Shown here piece after piece: positions 8,873 to 22,000 of a stretch of 64,000 bases of DNA. A program made the position numbers and the translations under genes. A model generated the notes under the pieces. That model ran no database searches and was not told the origin of the DNA. It saw only the letters and a program-made list of their open reading frames with translations. Location: assembly GCA_937873155.1 (NCBI GenBank), contig CALMVZ010000003.1, forward strand, positions 117,592 through 181,591. The letters are read 5' to 3'. Position 1 is the stretch's first letter, and each line of letters opens with the position of its first letter. Origin of the DNA: an uncultured Bacteroidota bacterium (GTDB lineage Bacteria; Bacteroidota; Bacteroidia; B-17B0; Aurantibacillaceae).

Positions 8873-11800
8873 AGAATTTTATAGACGGGCCTTTTGCTTT
8901 TTTATGATTATTAATCTTCTTACAGAAGTTTTTTTTCCTACGGCAGCTTTAGCTCTTACGTCTGGTCCCGATCAGCCAGAAACGCAAAGTTTCGAACCTG
9001 TTGGAACAACACAAATGGTTGATCTTTTTACAGGAGACTTTAATTATAATATTCCTTTGTTAACTGTTCCCGGGCCTAACGGAGGTTACCCGGTAAATCT
9101 TGCTTATCACGCCGGAATCACACCTGACCAGGAAGCTTCCTGGGTTGGATTGGGATGGAATGTGAATGCAGGTTCAATTAACAGGAATATGCGTGGATTG
9201 CCGGACGAATTTTTTGGTCAGGATATTGTAACGAAACAAATGTCGATGAAACCGAATTGGATATTTGGACTCGATGCTAAATTCCCGGCAAAATCCGAAA
9301 TATTGGGATTCAGTTTAGATGAAAACCTGAATATATTTCAAAATAGCGCTCAACTAAACTTTTCGGGTTTAGGACTTCAAGGGATAGGTGTCTATTATAA
9401 TAACTATAAAGGATTGGGGATACGATTTAAGATGAAAAGTTTGGCTGAACTCAAATTAAGCTGTGTTCATTATAAAGAACATGATTATAACCTTGGAGTA
9501 GGCCTAACTAATTTTAATTTCGATAGCCAAGAGGGAGTTACCCTTAAGCCGGATTACTCATTTCAGAATTTGAACAAAGAGGCTGAAAAGAAGAAAAAAG
9601 AAACTATTAAAGATAAGATAAGCGCTAAAATTGCTACAAAGTTTCCAAAGTATGGCAAAGAGGCTAAGGAATGGAAAACGGCACTCGGAGGGTATAAAAG
9701 CCCTTATGCTTTTGCAAATCCTTCCTATGTACCGAACACTTCATTTCCTGAAGGAGGTTTTGATGCTTCTTTATGGGTTAAATTCGGTACTACTCCCGGG
9801 TTGGGAATTTTTGCAAACGCTACTCTTAAAGGATTTTTATTCTTCCAGGATATAAAAGACAAAACAATAAATTATCCTTCATATGGTTATTTGCATCTTG
9901 GTGAGCGAAACAGAGTTAAGGATGAATTGCCTGTTCACGAGAATTATACTGGCGTAACGGCTTCTAAAGTATCGCAGAGTAATAAGGATATGGCTCTGAT
10001 GGATTTTAATAGAGAGAACGATGGTACCATTAATATGAATTCTCCTAACTTAAAAGTCCCTTCACTTACATACGATGTCTTTAATGTTTCCGGTCAGGGT
10101 ATCGGAATGGTATTCAGGCCGCACCGTACAGATGTTGGTTTAGTGTATGATCCAAGAACCAGTTCAGAGTTCGTGGATGTCGAACTTGGATTCGATCTTG
10201 GTGTGGGTAATGGAGGACATATTGGAGTGAACCCGGGCGTAACTTATACAAGTTCCTATAGAGGTAGATGGAAAGGTCAGTATAAAGATTTTGAGAAAGA
10301 ATTTGAGTACACTAATTCTATTATGAATGTGAATGATGTGAATGGTGATGATAATGTGAATGTATTTCAGGAGCCATTCTATTTCAAATCATCCGATGAT
10401 ATGTCGGTTTCCGGCGAGAGTGACGGAAAGTTTAAGTACGATGATATTTTTAGTTTCGAGATTGCATCTGTTGGTGATTTCATGGATCCTTCGAGTTTAA
10501 TACCTACAGTTGCAAGCGGTGATTTTGATCCGGCTAATTATACACTTCAGGTTTTTCCAAAAATAAAGAACCAAACTGCCGGCCCGTCAACTACAAAGGC
10601 TATTCAGTTCAATAAAAATCTTCAGCCTACGCAAAGGTCTAACAGTATAGAGTACAAGACAAGACATGATATCACTTATACAACACCTGCTAATACTTCA
10701 GCTCTTGAAAAACACATTTTTGGGTTAAACCAGTTTCCTTATCTCAATACAAGTCCACCTTCCAATCAGATCAACTATACATTAACATCCGATAAAAAAG
10801 GGCATCATATTGCACAATTCTCTGCGGTTAATCCTGATGGAAATGTTTATGTCTATGCTTTACCGGTTTACAATATGCTTCAGAAAGAGGTTGCTTTCTC
10901 TACTGCTTACAGTGGAAGTACTGTAAAGTCGCGTCATATTACTTATGCAGCTTCCGAGGCTACATTAGATAATGCAGCAGGCAGTGATAATTTCTTTTCA
11001 TCTAATCAAATGCCTGCATATCCAAGTTCTTATCTACTCACAGAAGTTCATTCTGCCGATTATGTTGATGTAACAGGTAATGGTCCAAGCGATGATGATC
11101 TTGGGCATTATGTAAAATTTAATTATTCTCCCCTTACACAGGAATCGGTTGTTAATCCAACTGCCGGGTATTATAAATGGAGAATACCTTTCAGCGGTGC
11201 CATTCATATGGAAAATTATGCCCAGCATGAAGGTGATAACAAAGGCGTTTATATTTATGGTGAAAAAGAAGTGTATTATCTTAATTCCATTGAAACAAAA
11301 ACTCACTTCGCGATCTTTGAATTGAATGATAATCTCACTGATCCACGTCAAGATGGATATGGTGCATCCACAGAAGCCGATAATAGCCATTTAACTCCCA
11401 ATCCAAATTTAGCATTACCGCCACGGTGTCTTAAGAAAATAAAACTCTACTCGAAACAAAATACAACAACACCGCTAAAAACAGTGCATTTTGAATATGA
11501 CTATTCTCTATGTCCAAATACACCTAACAGTATCGCATCTAATAAAGGAAAGCTGACACTTACAAAAGTATTCTTCACTTACATGGATAATGATGGTGGT
11601 TCGCTTAGCCCATACGAATTTACTTATAACTCATTTAATCCATCCTATAATCCATTGCTGAATGATGTATGGGGAAATTATAAGGAAGATAAGTCGATAA
11701 ACATATCACGGAATTATTATAATGAAGATTTTCCTTTTGTTGATCAGGATAAAGCAACTGCTGATGCCTATGCTGCAGCCTGGAGTCTTACTAAAATAAA

Positions 11801-14800
11801 AATGCCTTCAGGTGGTGTTATTAATGTTGAGTATGAATCAGACGATTATCAATTTGTTCAGGATAAAACAGCAATGCAGATGTTGGAGATAGTAGATACA
11901 GGATATGATGATAACCTCAATTATTTTTATTCTGCAAATTGGAATGTAAATCAGCAGCCCAGTCTTACAGGTGAACTGCATGATCTTGTAGTATTTAAGC
12001 TCAAGCGTCCAACCGCCAGTCAGGCCGAACTTAATAAATACATAACAGGGATGAAACACATGTATTTCAAGGCAAATATGAAACTTAAACAGATCCCTAA
12101 CACAAATCAAATGGCCTATGATTACGTTAGTGGTTTTGCAGAGATCGATCCTACTTATACAGTAAGGGGATTACAGCCTAATATCAATGGTGAATTTACC
12201 TTAGGGGTTGTGAAAGTAAAATATGTTTCAGGTGCAAAAGTGGATGTGTTCGATCATGGAAAACTACATCCTTTCAGGAAAGCAACGTTCGAATATATGA
12301 AATTGAGAAGACCAGAGCTCTTTTTTCCTGTAAACGGTTCAACTGGAGTTGCGACCATGGGTGTCCAGGCATTATATACTATTGTTAGTTTACTCCAGGG
12401 GCTCGGACAACAATTAGCAGGTTATAATTCGTATTGCAAAATGATGGGTTTCGGTAAAGAAATTGCCAGTGGTCTCAATCCGGGAATTTATGATGATGAT
12501 AGATCCTACATACGTCTTAACGTTCCCGATGGCCATAAATACGGAGGTGGGCATCGTGTGTCGAAATTATATGTAGAAGACAAATGGAATACAAATAATC
12601 CTAATGAGATAAATGTTCACGGTCAAGAATTCATTTATATGAATTCTGACAAAACCAGTTCAGGTGTTGCAGAATATGAACCTTCATCAGGTAGCGGCGC
12701 TGAAAATCCGCTTAAAAAACCTAATGATGCACATATGAATGAACGGACTTTCATTGCCGATCTTGAAGAGTTGTATCAGAAGACACCTATTTGTGAAAGT
12801 TATTTTCCTGCGGCCAATGTAGGTTACTCGCGGGTTATTACAAAGAGTCTTGACAGAGGGGGGGTAAATTCTCTTTCAGCTGACGGATCAACTGTGTACG
12901 AGTTTTATACCGCCAAAGATTGTCCGGTGCAAGAAAAGGTTACAACGGCCGATAAGACTACATTTAAAAAAGCAATAACTATACCGTTGATCGGAAAAAT
13001 ATCCTTGAGTTCAAATGGTTTTTCTCAGGGGTATAGGATAATACTTAACGATATGCACGGCAAGCCGAAGGCCGTTAGAACCTATCCTTCTAATGTTGAT
13101 CTTTTAACGTCTTTGATACCAAGTGCAATTAATGAAGTAGAATACACTTATAACTATGATGGAACAAAAAAAGAACTAAAAAGCAGTATGGTTCCGACAC
13201 TTTACAAAGATGGTACGATGTATACAAGAGAGATAGGTATCGACAGGGATTTTGTAATGGATATGGATCAGAGTTCGAATTTTACAGTTGATGCAGGTCT
13301 TTTAACAAATCTGGATTTTGCCCTTGCTCCACCTTTCATAAGCGGAAACTTGCTGCTTAATCTTAACTACTCTCATAATACAGGGAGAACATTTGTAAAC
13401 GTAAAATCAATCTATAAACAGGCCATTTTGCTAAAAACTGTTGTGAGGAATGATAAAGCGGTCACAACCACTCAGAACCTTATGTTCGATCAGGCTTCGG
13501 GTCGACCGTTATTAACGGTAGTTAATAATGAATTCAACCAACCTGTATATAATTATGACATTCCAGGGCACTGGTATTTTGATAATATGGGTAGTCGTGC
13601 TCCTTATTACAGGTTTGCCAGCACATTTACACTTTCAGGATCAAGCATAAATGTTCAACATGCTACATATTTTAATGTGGGTGATAGGGTGCGGCTTTCT
13701 GCAACTCAGAACATGAGTTCGCTTCAATACAAAGATTATTGGGTAAGTTCTAAAACACTTAGTAATCTCGTTCTCATTAACGAAACCGGAGCAACCTTCA
13801 GCGGTCCTTCCACTTATTCAGTAATTACGCTTGTTGACCCGATAAAAAAGAACGAATTAAATACAGATGCAGGTTTGCTCGTATCATTAACCGATCCTGT
13901 AAATACACCTAATTTCCATTTTCTTGTCAGTTTAAATGGTGCTTTGGGTAGTTTTGGCGATCCACCGCCTACTTTCTTCCAACTCTCCTCTGGTAATTGT
14001 GCCACTGGTTTTAAAGAAACAATAAATTGTAGCTTTTCCAACTCGCTTCCTGGATTTGTGTTTTCTACTCTTAATTGCAAATTTGAAATGATATTGCCGC
14101 CTTTTATAACTGCTGCTAATTTCCATCAATACGAATATTATAGATATGGAAATAGCAATGTGATAAAAATAAAAGACCTGAGCACTAATATGTTCATAAG
14201 CTCTACCGGTCTTTGGTCCGATCCTTCCGGATGTATGCCTAATTGTCTTGATGGTGTATTGCATGCAGAATCTTACGTGTTTGCTGATCAATGGACCTAC
14301 GATTATGTCGATCTTGGAGATCCTCTGGCATATGGAACTACCAGTCTGAGCGGTGCGGTATCAGCAAATCCATATAAATACGGGACTCGTGGCATCAATC
14401 GTTTCAAAGAAAAATATCTTTATCAGGTAGAACGCAAACAATCGGCACCTCATACCGACATTGCAAAGGACGGAACATACCGAGTGTTTAATTGGTATAA
14501 CTGGAGTGCGCCGGGTAATTTAGGAAGTAACAAAGAGTGGACGCTAAATAACACTGCAACTAAATACAGTCATTACGGCTTTGAAGCTGAGAATAAAGAT
14601 ATAAACAATATGTATTCTTCTTCACTTTTTGGGTATAATAATTCTGTTTCAATAGCAAGTGGTTTCAATGTGCCATACGATCAGTTATCCTTCCAGCATT
14701 TTGAAGAGGTAGTAACGTCGCCAACATTATTTAATGTGAAAGGCGGGCACTTGAATTTAAAATATCTTACAGCTGTGCCTATCATGATAAGTAATACTGA

Positions 14801-15350
14801 AAGCCATACAGGCAAACAATCCTTAATAATGACGGGAGAAAAACTCGTGCTTGGTGATTTATTTTCACAAGTTGCCAATACTACAGGAGGAATATACCAT
14901 ATAGAACCAGGAAAAAAATATGTATTGTCATTCTGGATGAAAACACCTTCCTCGAACCTGATTCCTAACATCAATGCTCCAACAGGTGGTGGTGGTACCG
15001 TAAGTGGTATTGATGTTACTCCTGACAAGATAGATGGATGGAGAAGAGTAGAAGCAATTGTTACAATTAATATTGCCCACACTTCTGCAACTAATATGAT
15101 CATTGATCCTTCGTTCATTCCTGGGGCAGTGTATTTTGATGATATCCGCCTCCAGCCTCTTAACAGCACAGTGAAAGCTCATGTATACGACAGGCAAACT
15201 TTGTGGACGGTGGCAGACCTTGATGAAAGGAATTATGCCACTTTTTATAATTATGATGAGTCAGGGAATCTTGTACAAGTGAAAAAGGAGACTGCCAAAG
15301 GAGTTGTAACGGTATTGAACCATAGAAAATCAATTAAACGTACCCCGTAA
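8862..15350 (+). CDS. A4: giant secreted protein with SpvB/TcB-like N-terminus and RHS-like C-terminal strand repeat
   Basis: 2162 aa with an N-terminal signal/hydrophobic segment (residues about 10-32). Residues about 49-112 carry GTTQMVDLFTGDFNYNIPL, LAYHAGITPDQ and SWVGLGWNVNAGSINR. This is the pattern with which SpvB and Tc-toxin B subunits begin their shell (sIPL...LsYnsG...GlGW-x-l...I-x-R). A large beta-rich body follows. Near residues 1915-2110 lies a jelly-roll-like domain (HTGKQSL, YVLSFWMKTP, AVYFDDIRLQP), and the end is a YD-like repeat (DERNYATFYNYDESGNLV). The ATG at 8862 overlaps A3 by 11 bp, and A5 starts on its last base. Paralogous along its length to B4 (43201-48855) plus the end of the 49328-51988 product. 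I infer an extracellular shell protein acting with A6. Confidence 0.7.
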   Translation: MKNKEFYRRAFCFFMIINLLTEVFFPTAALALTSGPDQPETQSFEPVGTTQMVDLFTGDFNYNIPLLTVPGPNGGYPVNLAYHAGITPDQEASWVGLGWNVNAGSINRNMRGLPDEFFGQDIVTKQMSMKPNWIFGLDAKFPAKSEILGFSLDENLNIFQNSAQLNFSGLGLQGIGVYYNNYKGLGIRFKMKSLAELKLSCVHYKEHDYNLGVGLTNFNFDSQEGVTLKPDYSFQNLNKEAEKKKKETIKDKISAKIATKFPKYGKEAKEWKTALGGYKSPYAFANPSYVPNTSFPEGGFDASLWVKFGTTPGLGIFANATLKGFLFFQDIKDKTINYPSYGYLHLGERNRVKDELPVHENYTGVTASKVSQSNKDMALMDFNRENDGTINMNSPNLKVPSLTYDVFNVSGQGIGMVFRPHRTDVGLVYDPRTSSEFVDVELGFDLGVGNGGHIGVNPGVTYTSSYRGRWKGQYKDFEKEFEYTNSIMNVNDVNGDDNVNVFQEPFYFKSSDDMSVSGESDGKFKYDDIFSFEIASVGDFMDPSSLIPTVASGDFDPANYTLQVFPKIKNQTAGPSTTKAIQFNKNLQPTQRSNSIEYKTRHDITYTTPANTSALEKHIFGLNQFPYLNTSPPSNQINYTLTSDKKGHHIAQFSAVNPDGNVYVYALPVYNMLQKEVAFSTAYSGSTVKSRHITYAASEATLDNAAGSDNFFSSNQMPAYPSSYLLTEVHSADYVDVTGNGPSDDDLGHYVKFNYSPLTQESVVNPTAGYYKWRIPFSGAIHMENYAQHEGDNKGVYIYGEKEVYYLNSIETKTHFAIFELNDNLTDPRQDGYGASTEADNSHLTPNPNLALPPRCLKKIKLYSKQNTTTPLKTVHFEYDYSLCPNTPNSIASNKGKLTLTKVFFTYMDNDGGSLSPYEFTYNSFNPSYNPLLNDVWGNYKEDKSINISRNYYNEDFPFVDQDKATADAYAAAWSLTKIKMPSGGVINVEYESDDYQFVQDKTAMQMLEIVDTGYDDNLNYFYSANWNVNQQPSLTGELHDLVVFKLKRPTASQAELNKYITGMKHMYFKANMKLKQIPNTNQMAYDYVSGFAEIDPTYTVRGLQPNINGEFTLGVVKVKYVSGAKVDVFDHGKLHPFRKATFEYMKLRRPELFFPVNGSTGVATMGVQALYTIVSLLQGLGQQLAGYNSYCKMMGFGKEIASGLNPGIYDDDRSYIRLNVPDGHKYGGGHRVSKLYVEDKWNTNNPNEINVHGQEFIYMNSDKTSSGVAEYEPSSGSGAENPLKKPNDAHMNERTFIADLEELYQKTPICESYFPAANVGYSRVITKSLDRGGVNSLSADGSTVYEFYTAKDCPVQEKVTTADKTTFKKAITIPLIGKISLSSNGFSQGYRIILNDMHGKPKAVRTYPSNVDLLTSLIPSAINEVEYTYNYDGTKKELKSSMVPTLYKDGTMYTREIGIDRDFVMDMDQSSNFTVDAGLLTNLDFALAPPFISGNLLLNLNYSHNTGRTFVNVKSIYKQAILLKTVVRNDKAVTTTQNLMFDQASGRPLLTVVNNEFNQPVYNYDIPGHWYFDNMGSRAPYYRFASTFTLSGSSINVQHATYFNVGDRVRLSATQNMSSLQYKDYWVSSKTLSNLVLINETGATFSGPSTYSVITLVDPIKKNELNTDAGLLVSLTDPVNTPNFHFLVSLNGALGSFGDPPPTFFQLSSGNCATGFKETINCSFSNSLPGFVFSTLNCKFEMILPPFITAANFHQYEYYRYGNSNVIKIKDLSTNMFISSTGLWSDPSGCMPNCLDGVLHAESYVFADQWTYDYVDLGDPLAYGTTSLSGAVSANPYKYGTRGINRFKEKYLYQVERKQSAPHTDIAKDGTYRVFNWYNWSAPGNLGSNKEWTLNNTATKYSHYGFEAENKDINNMYSSSLFGYNNSVSIASGFNVPYDQLSFQHFEEVVTSPTLFNVKGGHLNLKYLTAVPIMISNTESHTGKQSLIMTGEKLVLGDLFSQVANTTGGIYHIEPGKKYVLSFWMKTPSSNLIPNINAPTGGGGTVSGIDVTPDKIDGWRRVEAIVTINIAHTSATNMIIDPSFIPGAVYFDDIRLQPLNSTVKAHVYDRQTLWTVADLDERNYATFYNYDESGNLVQVKKETAKGVVTVLNHRKSIKRTP

Positions 15351-16054
15351 TGAAAAGAGTAATGTTTTTAATTATAATGGTAAGCTTTGTTTTTAATGTA
15401 TCAGCAGATGCATTGGATGATATTTTAAAAATGAATAGCATTTACAAGGAAAAATCTGGCCTTTACCTTGAATTTGAACTTACATTGAAGTATACAAATT
15501 ATCAACAGAAAGAGGAGAAACATAATTGTATAATGAATCAGGAAAAGAATAAAGTGTATTATAAGGCTTTACACACCGAGTATGTAAATGATGGAGATTA
15601 TTCTGTGTTCATTGATCACTCACAGAAATTGCTGATCCTTGGTTCTCCTTTTGATACCAAAAATGTAGATGAATCTTATCTCAAATCTTTGAATGGATTC
15701 CTTGCTGATACGGCAAATTTCAGGAAACTTTATGATTTTAATTATTCAAATTTTGGCAAAAGTATTATAGTTATTACACCAAAGAATAAGGACAGCGAAT
15801 TCGCATCGGTTGTCATTACACTTAATAAAGATTATACTATGTCGAGAGTCAGTTATAATTACAAGAAAGAAGAGACTAGCGGGGTATGGATAAATAGTTA
15901 CGACATAGTGTATAAAACCATTTCATTTAAAAGTAAACCGGGATATTTTGAATCAGAAAGATTTGTTCAAGTTAAACGTAATAAGCCTGTAGCATCAAAG
16001 AAATACTTGAACTATAAAGTAATAGACAGAAGAATAAAATTAAAAAATAACTAA
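15350..16054 (+). CDS. A5: LolA-like periplasmic protein
   Basis: 234 aa with a cleavable signal peptide (MKRVMFLIIMVSFVFNVSA). The body resembles the LolA/LolB half-barrel fold: a helical start (LDDILKMNSIYKEKSGLYLEF) followed by alternating strands such as DYSVFIDHSQKLLILG and ASVVITLNKDYTMSRVSY. Fold assignment rests on pattern only, since pairwise identity to classical LolA is not evident. It is paralogous to B5 (51975-52691), which has the matching MTLTFELNMFENY and EYSVMIDREEKEVVY. It lies between the two giants A4 and A6, overlapping A4 by 1 bp. It may chaperone or lipidate an operon partner; its exact job is unknown. Confidence 0.6.
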   Translation: MKRVMFLIIMVSFVFNVSADALDDILKMNSIYKEKSGLYLEFELTLKYTNYQQKEEKHNCIMNQEKNKVYYKALHTEYVNDGDYSVFIDHSQKLLILGSPFDTKNVDESYLKSLNGFLADTANFRKLYDFNYSNFGKSIIVITPKNKDSEFASVVITLNKDYTMSRVSYNYKKEETSGVWINSYDIVYKTISFKSKPGYFESERFVQVKRNKPVASKKYLNYKVIDRRIKLKNN

Positions 16055-16064
16055 AGTCATAATT

Positions 16065-19000
16065 ATGAAAAACATTCTTTATTTATTTATTTTTTTCAGC
16101 CTTAGCTGTTTTGCAGCAAAAGAAGAAATCACTTCTTCGTTTCAATCGGGTCCGCCAAACCCCAACACTCCTTTTGTAATAGGTAACCAGGTGGTAGTAG
16201 AAGATAACTGGAATTCATTTATGACAATGTTTCCATTAACGTATGTGAATACATTTAAGATAAAAGATAATAAAGCTATTGTAAGACTTCGGTACGATGA
16301 CTCAAAAAAATTTGATCCTAATTACAGTTGGACCCTTACAGTTTCTTATCACACTGAGTTTACTGACATATTAGGTAATATAACAACTACACCGCCGGGG
16401 GCCTATACGCTTGCTATTAATTATCTCAAACATAGCTCTCCAACAAATTATACTGATATAGCACTTAATACACATGCCAATGCGAACAGTTATAAGGTTA
16501 GAGTAATTATTGATAACATTTCTTTTATAACCAGTACAAGTTTGAATTTAAATACTATCCCGGTTGCTTTTGAAGATGTGTATCTTGATGTGACTGAAAG
16601 CACCGAGCGTTATTATGTGATCGGTTCTACTCCCCCTTTAGTAACTACCCAGATAGTTTTTTCTACTTTCCCAAGTACTGGAGATAGTGACGTAAGATTA
16701 CCCCTCGCATGGACTTATGCTCAAGGAGCAGAGAGCTATGACCTTGAATGGTTATATATTGACGTTGGGGATAATCATTTTTCTCCTCTTTCCGGTTACA
16801 ATTTTGATTTCAGGAATGCGACGCGTGTAAACACATTGAATAATCACTATGAGATCCCACTTGCTTATTCGGCCGGGATCATACTTTACAGGGTTAGGGC
16901 AATTGGCTATGATCTGGTAAGCGGAAATTTAATAAGGCAAGAGGGTTCTTGGAGTTTTTATAGCAGCGGAATAGGGAATACCGCATCAATTCCTATAAGT
17001 GCTGATAAACGTTTTGATTATGCTGGGTTAGATCCCGATAAGAATTGGGTTTACAAATCTTTTTTTAGCGAAGAAGCAAAGCGGAAAGAAAGTATTGTTT
17101 ATTCTGATGGCGCATTTAAAGAGAGACAAGTAACTGCATATTCTCCGCAAGCTGATAATGTTGTTATTTCTGAACCCAGGTATGACTATGAAGGAAGGTT
17201 GGCGTTAGATATTATTCCAACCCCAACAGCAAGTTCCGGTATGAAATATTATTCATTCAATCCGAATTATGATCCTCTAAATTTTGATCAAAACATTAAT
17301 CTCAACAATCCTGACCCTTTTCCTTCCGCAACAAATGGCGCAGGTTTTTTTTATAGCGCAAACAATACAGGTGCACCAGGAATGTACGACGATTATATCC
17401 CTGCTGCTTTAGACTTTCCATTTACACGCACCCGTTATAAAAGTGATGGAAGTAATAGGATAAAAAGTCAGACCCACTACGGAGTAGATCATAAATCCGG
17501 CTCGGGTCACGAAGTTCAATACGTATATGCTCAACCCACAAATGAAAGAGAATTAGATCGTTTATTTGGTAATGAGGTAGGCTTTCATAACAATTATTTT
17601 AAAACCGGTAAAATAGATGAAAACGGTCAGTCACATGTAACTTATCTTGATAATCATGGAAGGGTCATTGCAACATGTTTAGCCGGAGATGCTCCAACAA
17701 ATCTTCTTGATATAGATAATAAACCACCCGTTTTTCCTATAAAAGTAGATATACTTGCAAATGGTGCAAACAATACATTAGCCAATTCAAACACCCAATT
17801 AGTAAGTAGCCAACTTCTTGCGGTGCTTGCTACAACTACTTATCATTTCGACTACAATCTGGATCCGAGTACATTTTGTAAGAAGTGTATTAATCCATGC
17901 GAGGATTGTGTTTATGATATATTTATTCAAATAACCGATGAATATGGAAATGTCGTAAGTTCTACTAACTTCAGTAATTTTGTTTCAACGCCTGCACCAG
18001 TGGCGTCGCCCAACCCAATAAGTTTCGTTGCAGTGAACCAGGGAAATGTATCGTTTGATGTTACATTATTACCGGGAACTTATGCTGTAGATAAAATATT
18101 ATCGGTAAATAATGCACTGGCCGCGGCAAGCCAGTATACTACCAATCAATTGTTGAATCCTACTTGTATTGATTATCCTTTAATTCTCCCTGAATCTTGC
18201 AATGATAATTGTCATTCGGCCTGTGAAGAACGATATACACGTTTTAATTTTGCCAGCAGCATACCATATTATGTAGACGATAATGAAGTTCCGATTTCAG
18301 TGGCACAAGCCACTATTCTCATTCAAAATTGTGAGGCTCAATGCGAAAATCCTCAGCTTTCACAAAACCAGGATTATTGTACTTTACAATTGCTGGCCCT
18401 GAAAAAAGATATGAGCCCTGGTGGTCAGTATTTCAGTAACACCATGGACAAATATATTAACACTACGAATGGTGTAATACAGGATCCTGCTTATCCTGTT
18501 CATGAGTTTGATTGGTTATTGACCAATTTAGCATCTCAATCAACAAACATCTTTGCGCAATTGAGTATAATAGCAGGCGTTACAATAAGCAGTTGGCAGG
18601 ATGTAAAAAATAATTGGCAAGAAGATTTTTTAAACGTATTGATAAAATTCCATCCTGAATATTGTGCTTATACTTACTTCTGTGAAGGAAAAATACTTTG
18701 CCAGGCCGCTGGAAACCAAAAACCCGATACTATAAAAGTATATGAATCCAACAGTTTTGATTTCAATCTTTCATTTACAAATCAAGCCGACGCAATACTA
18801 CATGGTTATTTTAATACGATAAACTACCCGGTAAATACTGCCCATAGCCCTGGTGATTTCACAAGTGGCAATATGACCTACAATCCTTATAGTGCATCAA
18901 CCAATGTTTCCGATAAGGATCCTTTTGTTAAGGTTGGATGTGATGTTGATCTTGAAAATTGTTCTATAAGTCCTGAATTATATATGAAAGAGTATTTAAC

Positions 19001-22000
19001 CAAGTATCTGCATATTGGTGGAGGAAATTATTTTTCAATTTGGTATGTTCTTGATGATCCTGATAACATACACCTTATTCCTATAGCAGGTTTAGGTACG
19101 CCGCCTCAAGCTACTATCGATTTCTTCGTAGCACTGCATGGCGATGGTACTACTGCCAACCCGGGGCTTTTTGCTTCTATGAGCAAATGGGAGTTTTTCC
19201 GCTCAGCTTACCTTTTTTATAAGCAATTATTTATTTACAGGCATTACACTGCCTGGGGCAGATGTCCGCTACCTTCTATACATAATCCTTTATTCCCGGC
19301 TCCAACTTCAGTATCAATTACTCACGATCAACCTACTATACATTTTCCTTCAAACAGTATTTTCGATCAGATCATACAGAGTAGTGCGCCAAACGGTATT
19401 TGTACAGTGATTAGCGGATCACAATCGCTGGTAAATAATCTCACTACCTTTGTAGATAATTCTGTGGATAATGTTTGCGCAACTAATTGTGCGGAAGCGG
19501 CGAACGATTGGATGGCTCAGCTAAGTTCTTGTGGTCTTACATCAACACAGGAAGCTGATATACGATTCTATCTTATAGAAGTATGTAAAAAAGAATGCAA
19601 CAGTACTAATGTGTTTGGCACTAGTGGATGCGATATCAATGTTAATGTGAACTGTCAGGCGGTACTGGGTCCGGGAAGTGTTCCGTTCTACAATTTCACA
19701 GATGTTATAAACTATTTCACAAGCAGCAGTTGCAATGTTAATATAGTTTATCCTGCTAATTTTGCCACATCGTGTCCGTGTGCTAACCTTACCAATTTTA
19801 TTTCTGATAATAACTTAACCACAAGCAATCCTGCAGCAATTGCTGCAGCTCTTAATTCGACATTCTTCAATGTCAATTACACTGCAACGGATGTAACCAA
19901 CTGGTTAACCATTTGCAGCCAGCTTAATGCTACTATCAATGACCTCACCACAGCGAATTATCCTTCGTCTTTCTTCTGTACTGTAAATGTTCCTACGTAT
20001 GACGAGATCAATTGTTCTTGTACTAAAATAAATGATTTTATCAACCAGATCGGTTATAATGCTTTTGTTCCGGCTGATGTACCATTTATTGTGGCAGCAA
20101 TAAATAATTATTTTGGACTTACAGGTGCACAACAGATCGATGCTTCACAGCTTAATAATATTATAAGCAACTGCAATACGGGTAATATACCAAATTATAC
20201 ATTTTTCCAGAGTAATAATATTCCACCCATCTTATTGTGTCCTATTCCGAATGGCACAACCGAGGAGGATCTTATCGCTGCGCAGGAATTAGCCGATTGT
20301 CAGAATCAGAACTTAATGGCAGCAACTTCTATTGCGGTACAGGATCTTAATAATCTCCTGGCTATTGAGGAACTTGTTTTCGAAAACGAATACACGCTTA
20401 AATGTTTAATGAATGCCAAAGGTACGCAAACACCAAATGTTCCAGGACTGGAGACATTCACCGAAACTTACAATTTAAATGAGTACATGTACACGCTTTA
20501 TTTTTACGATCAAGCAGGAAACCTTGTAAAAACAATTCCGCCGGAAGGAGTTGAGCTCATAACACTGGATGCAGATTTCCAGGCAGTAGTCGATTATAGG
20601 AATGGTGTTACTACAACTCCTTTTTATCCTGCTCATCGCATGGTGTCGAGGTATAGCTATGACAGTTATGAAAATAAACTTGATGGAGAAACACCTGATG
20701 CCGGTACCATGAAGTACTGGTATGATAATAAAGGGCGTATAGTTCTTTCACAGAGCCCTACGCAGGCATTAACTACGCCGCCAAGTTATAGTCAAACAAA
20801 ATACGATCTATTAGGAAGAATATTCAGCACAAGACAAATATTTAACCCTGCTTTGGCGCTTACCTATGATGATGCAACTGATCCTTTTGACCTCCTCACT
20901 TGGCTAAATAGTGTAAACGATGAGAATCAAATAGTAAAGATATATTACGATGAAGTTGGTCTAACTTTATCTCCAAATCCTTTTGGAGTAGCAGGCCAGA
21001 AAAATTTGAGAAACAGGATCAGTCATGTTACTTATCAGGAAAATAATTCTCCAATGCATTCAACCACCCAGTACGATTATGGTATTCATTATAGTTATGA
21101 TATTCATGGTGTGCCTAATGTGATTTCACATGAGAATGCTTATGTCGACGGCAGTAACAATTTATTGTTTGCGGCCGACAGATTCCATACAACCGAAAAT
21201 GAGTATGATCTGATCAGCGGCAATATTTTAAGATCTTCTTATGAGAAAGGTAAAATAGATGCTTTGTATCATAGTTACACTTATGATGCGAACAACCGGC
21301 TTGCTGCTGTTTATTCCAGTTACGATGATATGATCTGGGAGAATGACGCAAAATATTTCTATTATTCGCATGGGCCATTGGCAAGGAAGGAACTTGGTGA
21401 TAAACATATACAAGGATGTGATTATGCGTACACCATTAACGGATGGTTAAAAGCTATGAACAGTTCTATTCTGAATGTAGGTAAAGATATTGGTAAAGAC
21501 GGAACCATTGCTCCAACTATTAATACACATTTTGCAAATGATGCTTTTGGTTTTGCGAATGGATATTTTAAAAATGATTACTCTTCTAAACAACCCTCAG
21601 TGTTGCTCGCCGCTAATCATTTCGAAGCAAATCCATTCAGTACCACAAATGATTATGGCAATTTTATTTATGATACTGGAAGTAATCCTCGTGATTATGG
21701 ATTGTACAATGGTTCTATGGCTTATGGTGCCCAGAATTCTCAGATAACAGGTGGCACAGAAATGGGAGTTTATGGTAGGGTTTATTTGTATGATCAATCC
21801 TACAGGCTTAAATTTCATGAAACGTTCCGTGATGCACTTGTCGGGGTAAATAATTTTTGGTCACCCGGAACATTAAATAACCAAACCCGTGAAGAATTCA
21901 TTTATGATTACAATGGTAATATTGATAATGTGTTTCGTGATGTATTAGGCACGCCAATGGATTTCCTGAAATACGATTACTTGTTTGCGGGAGGATTTAA

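Noticed and set aside
11034..15197. Several minus-strand ORFs of 70-160 codons inside A4
   Set aside because: A4 is supported over its whole length by similarity to B4, while these antisense frames have no domain, signal or consistent composition.
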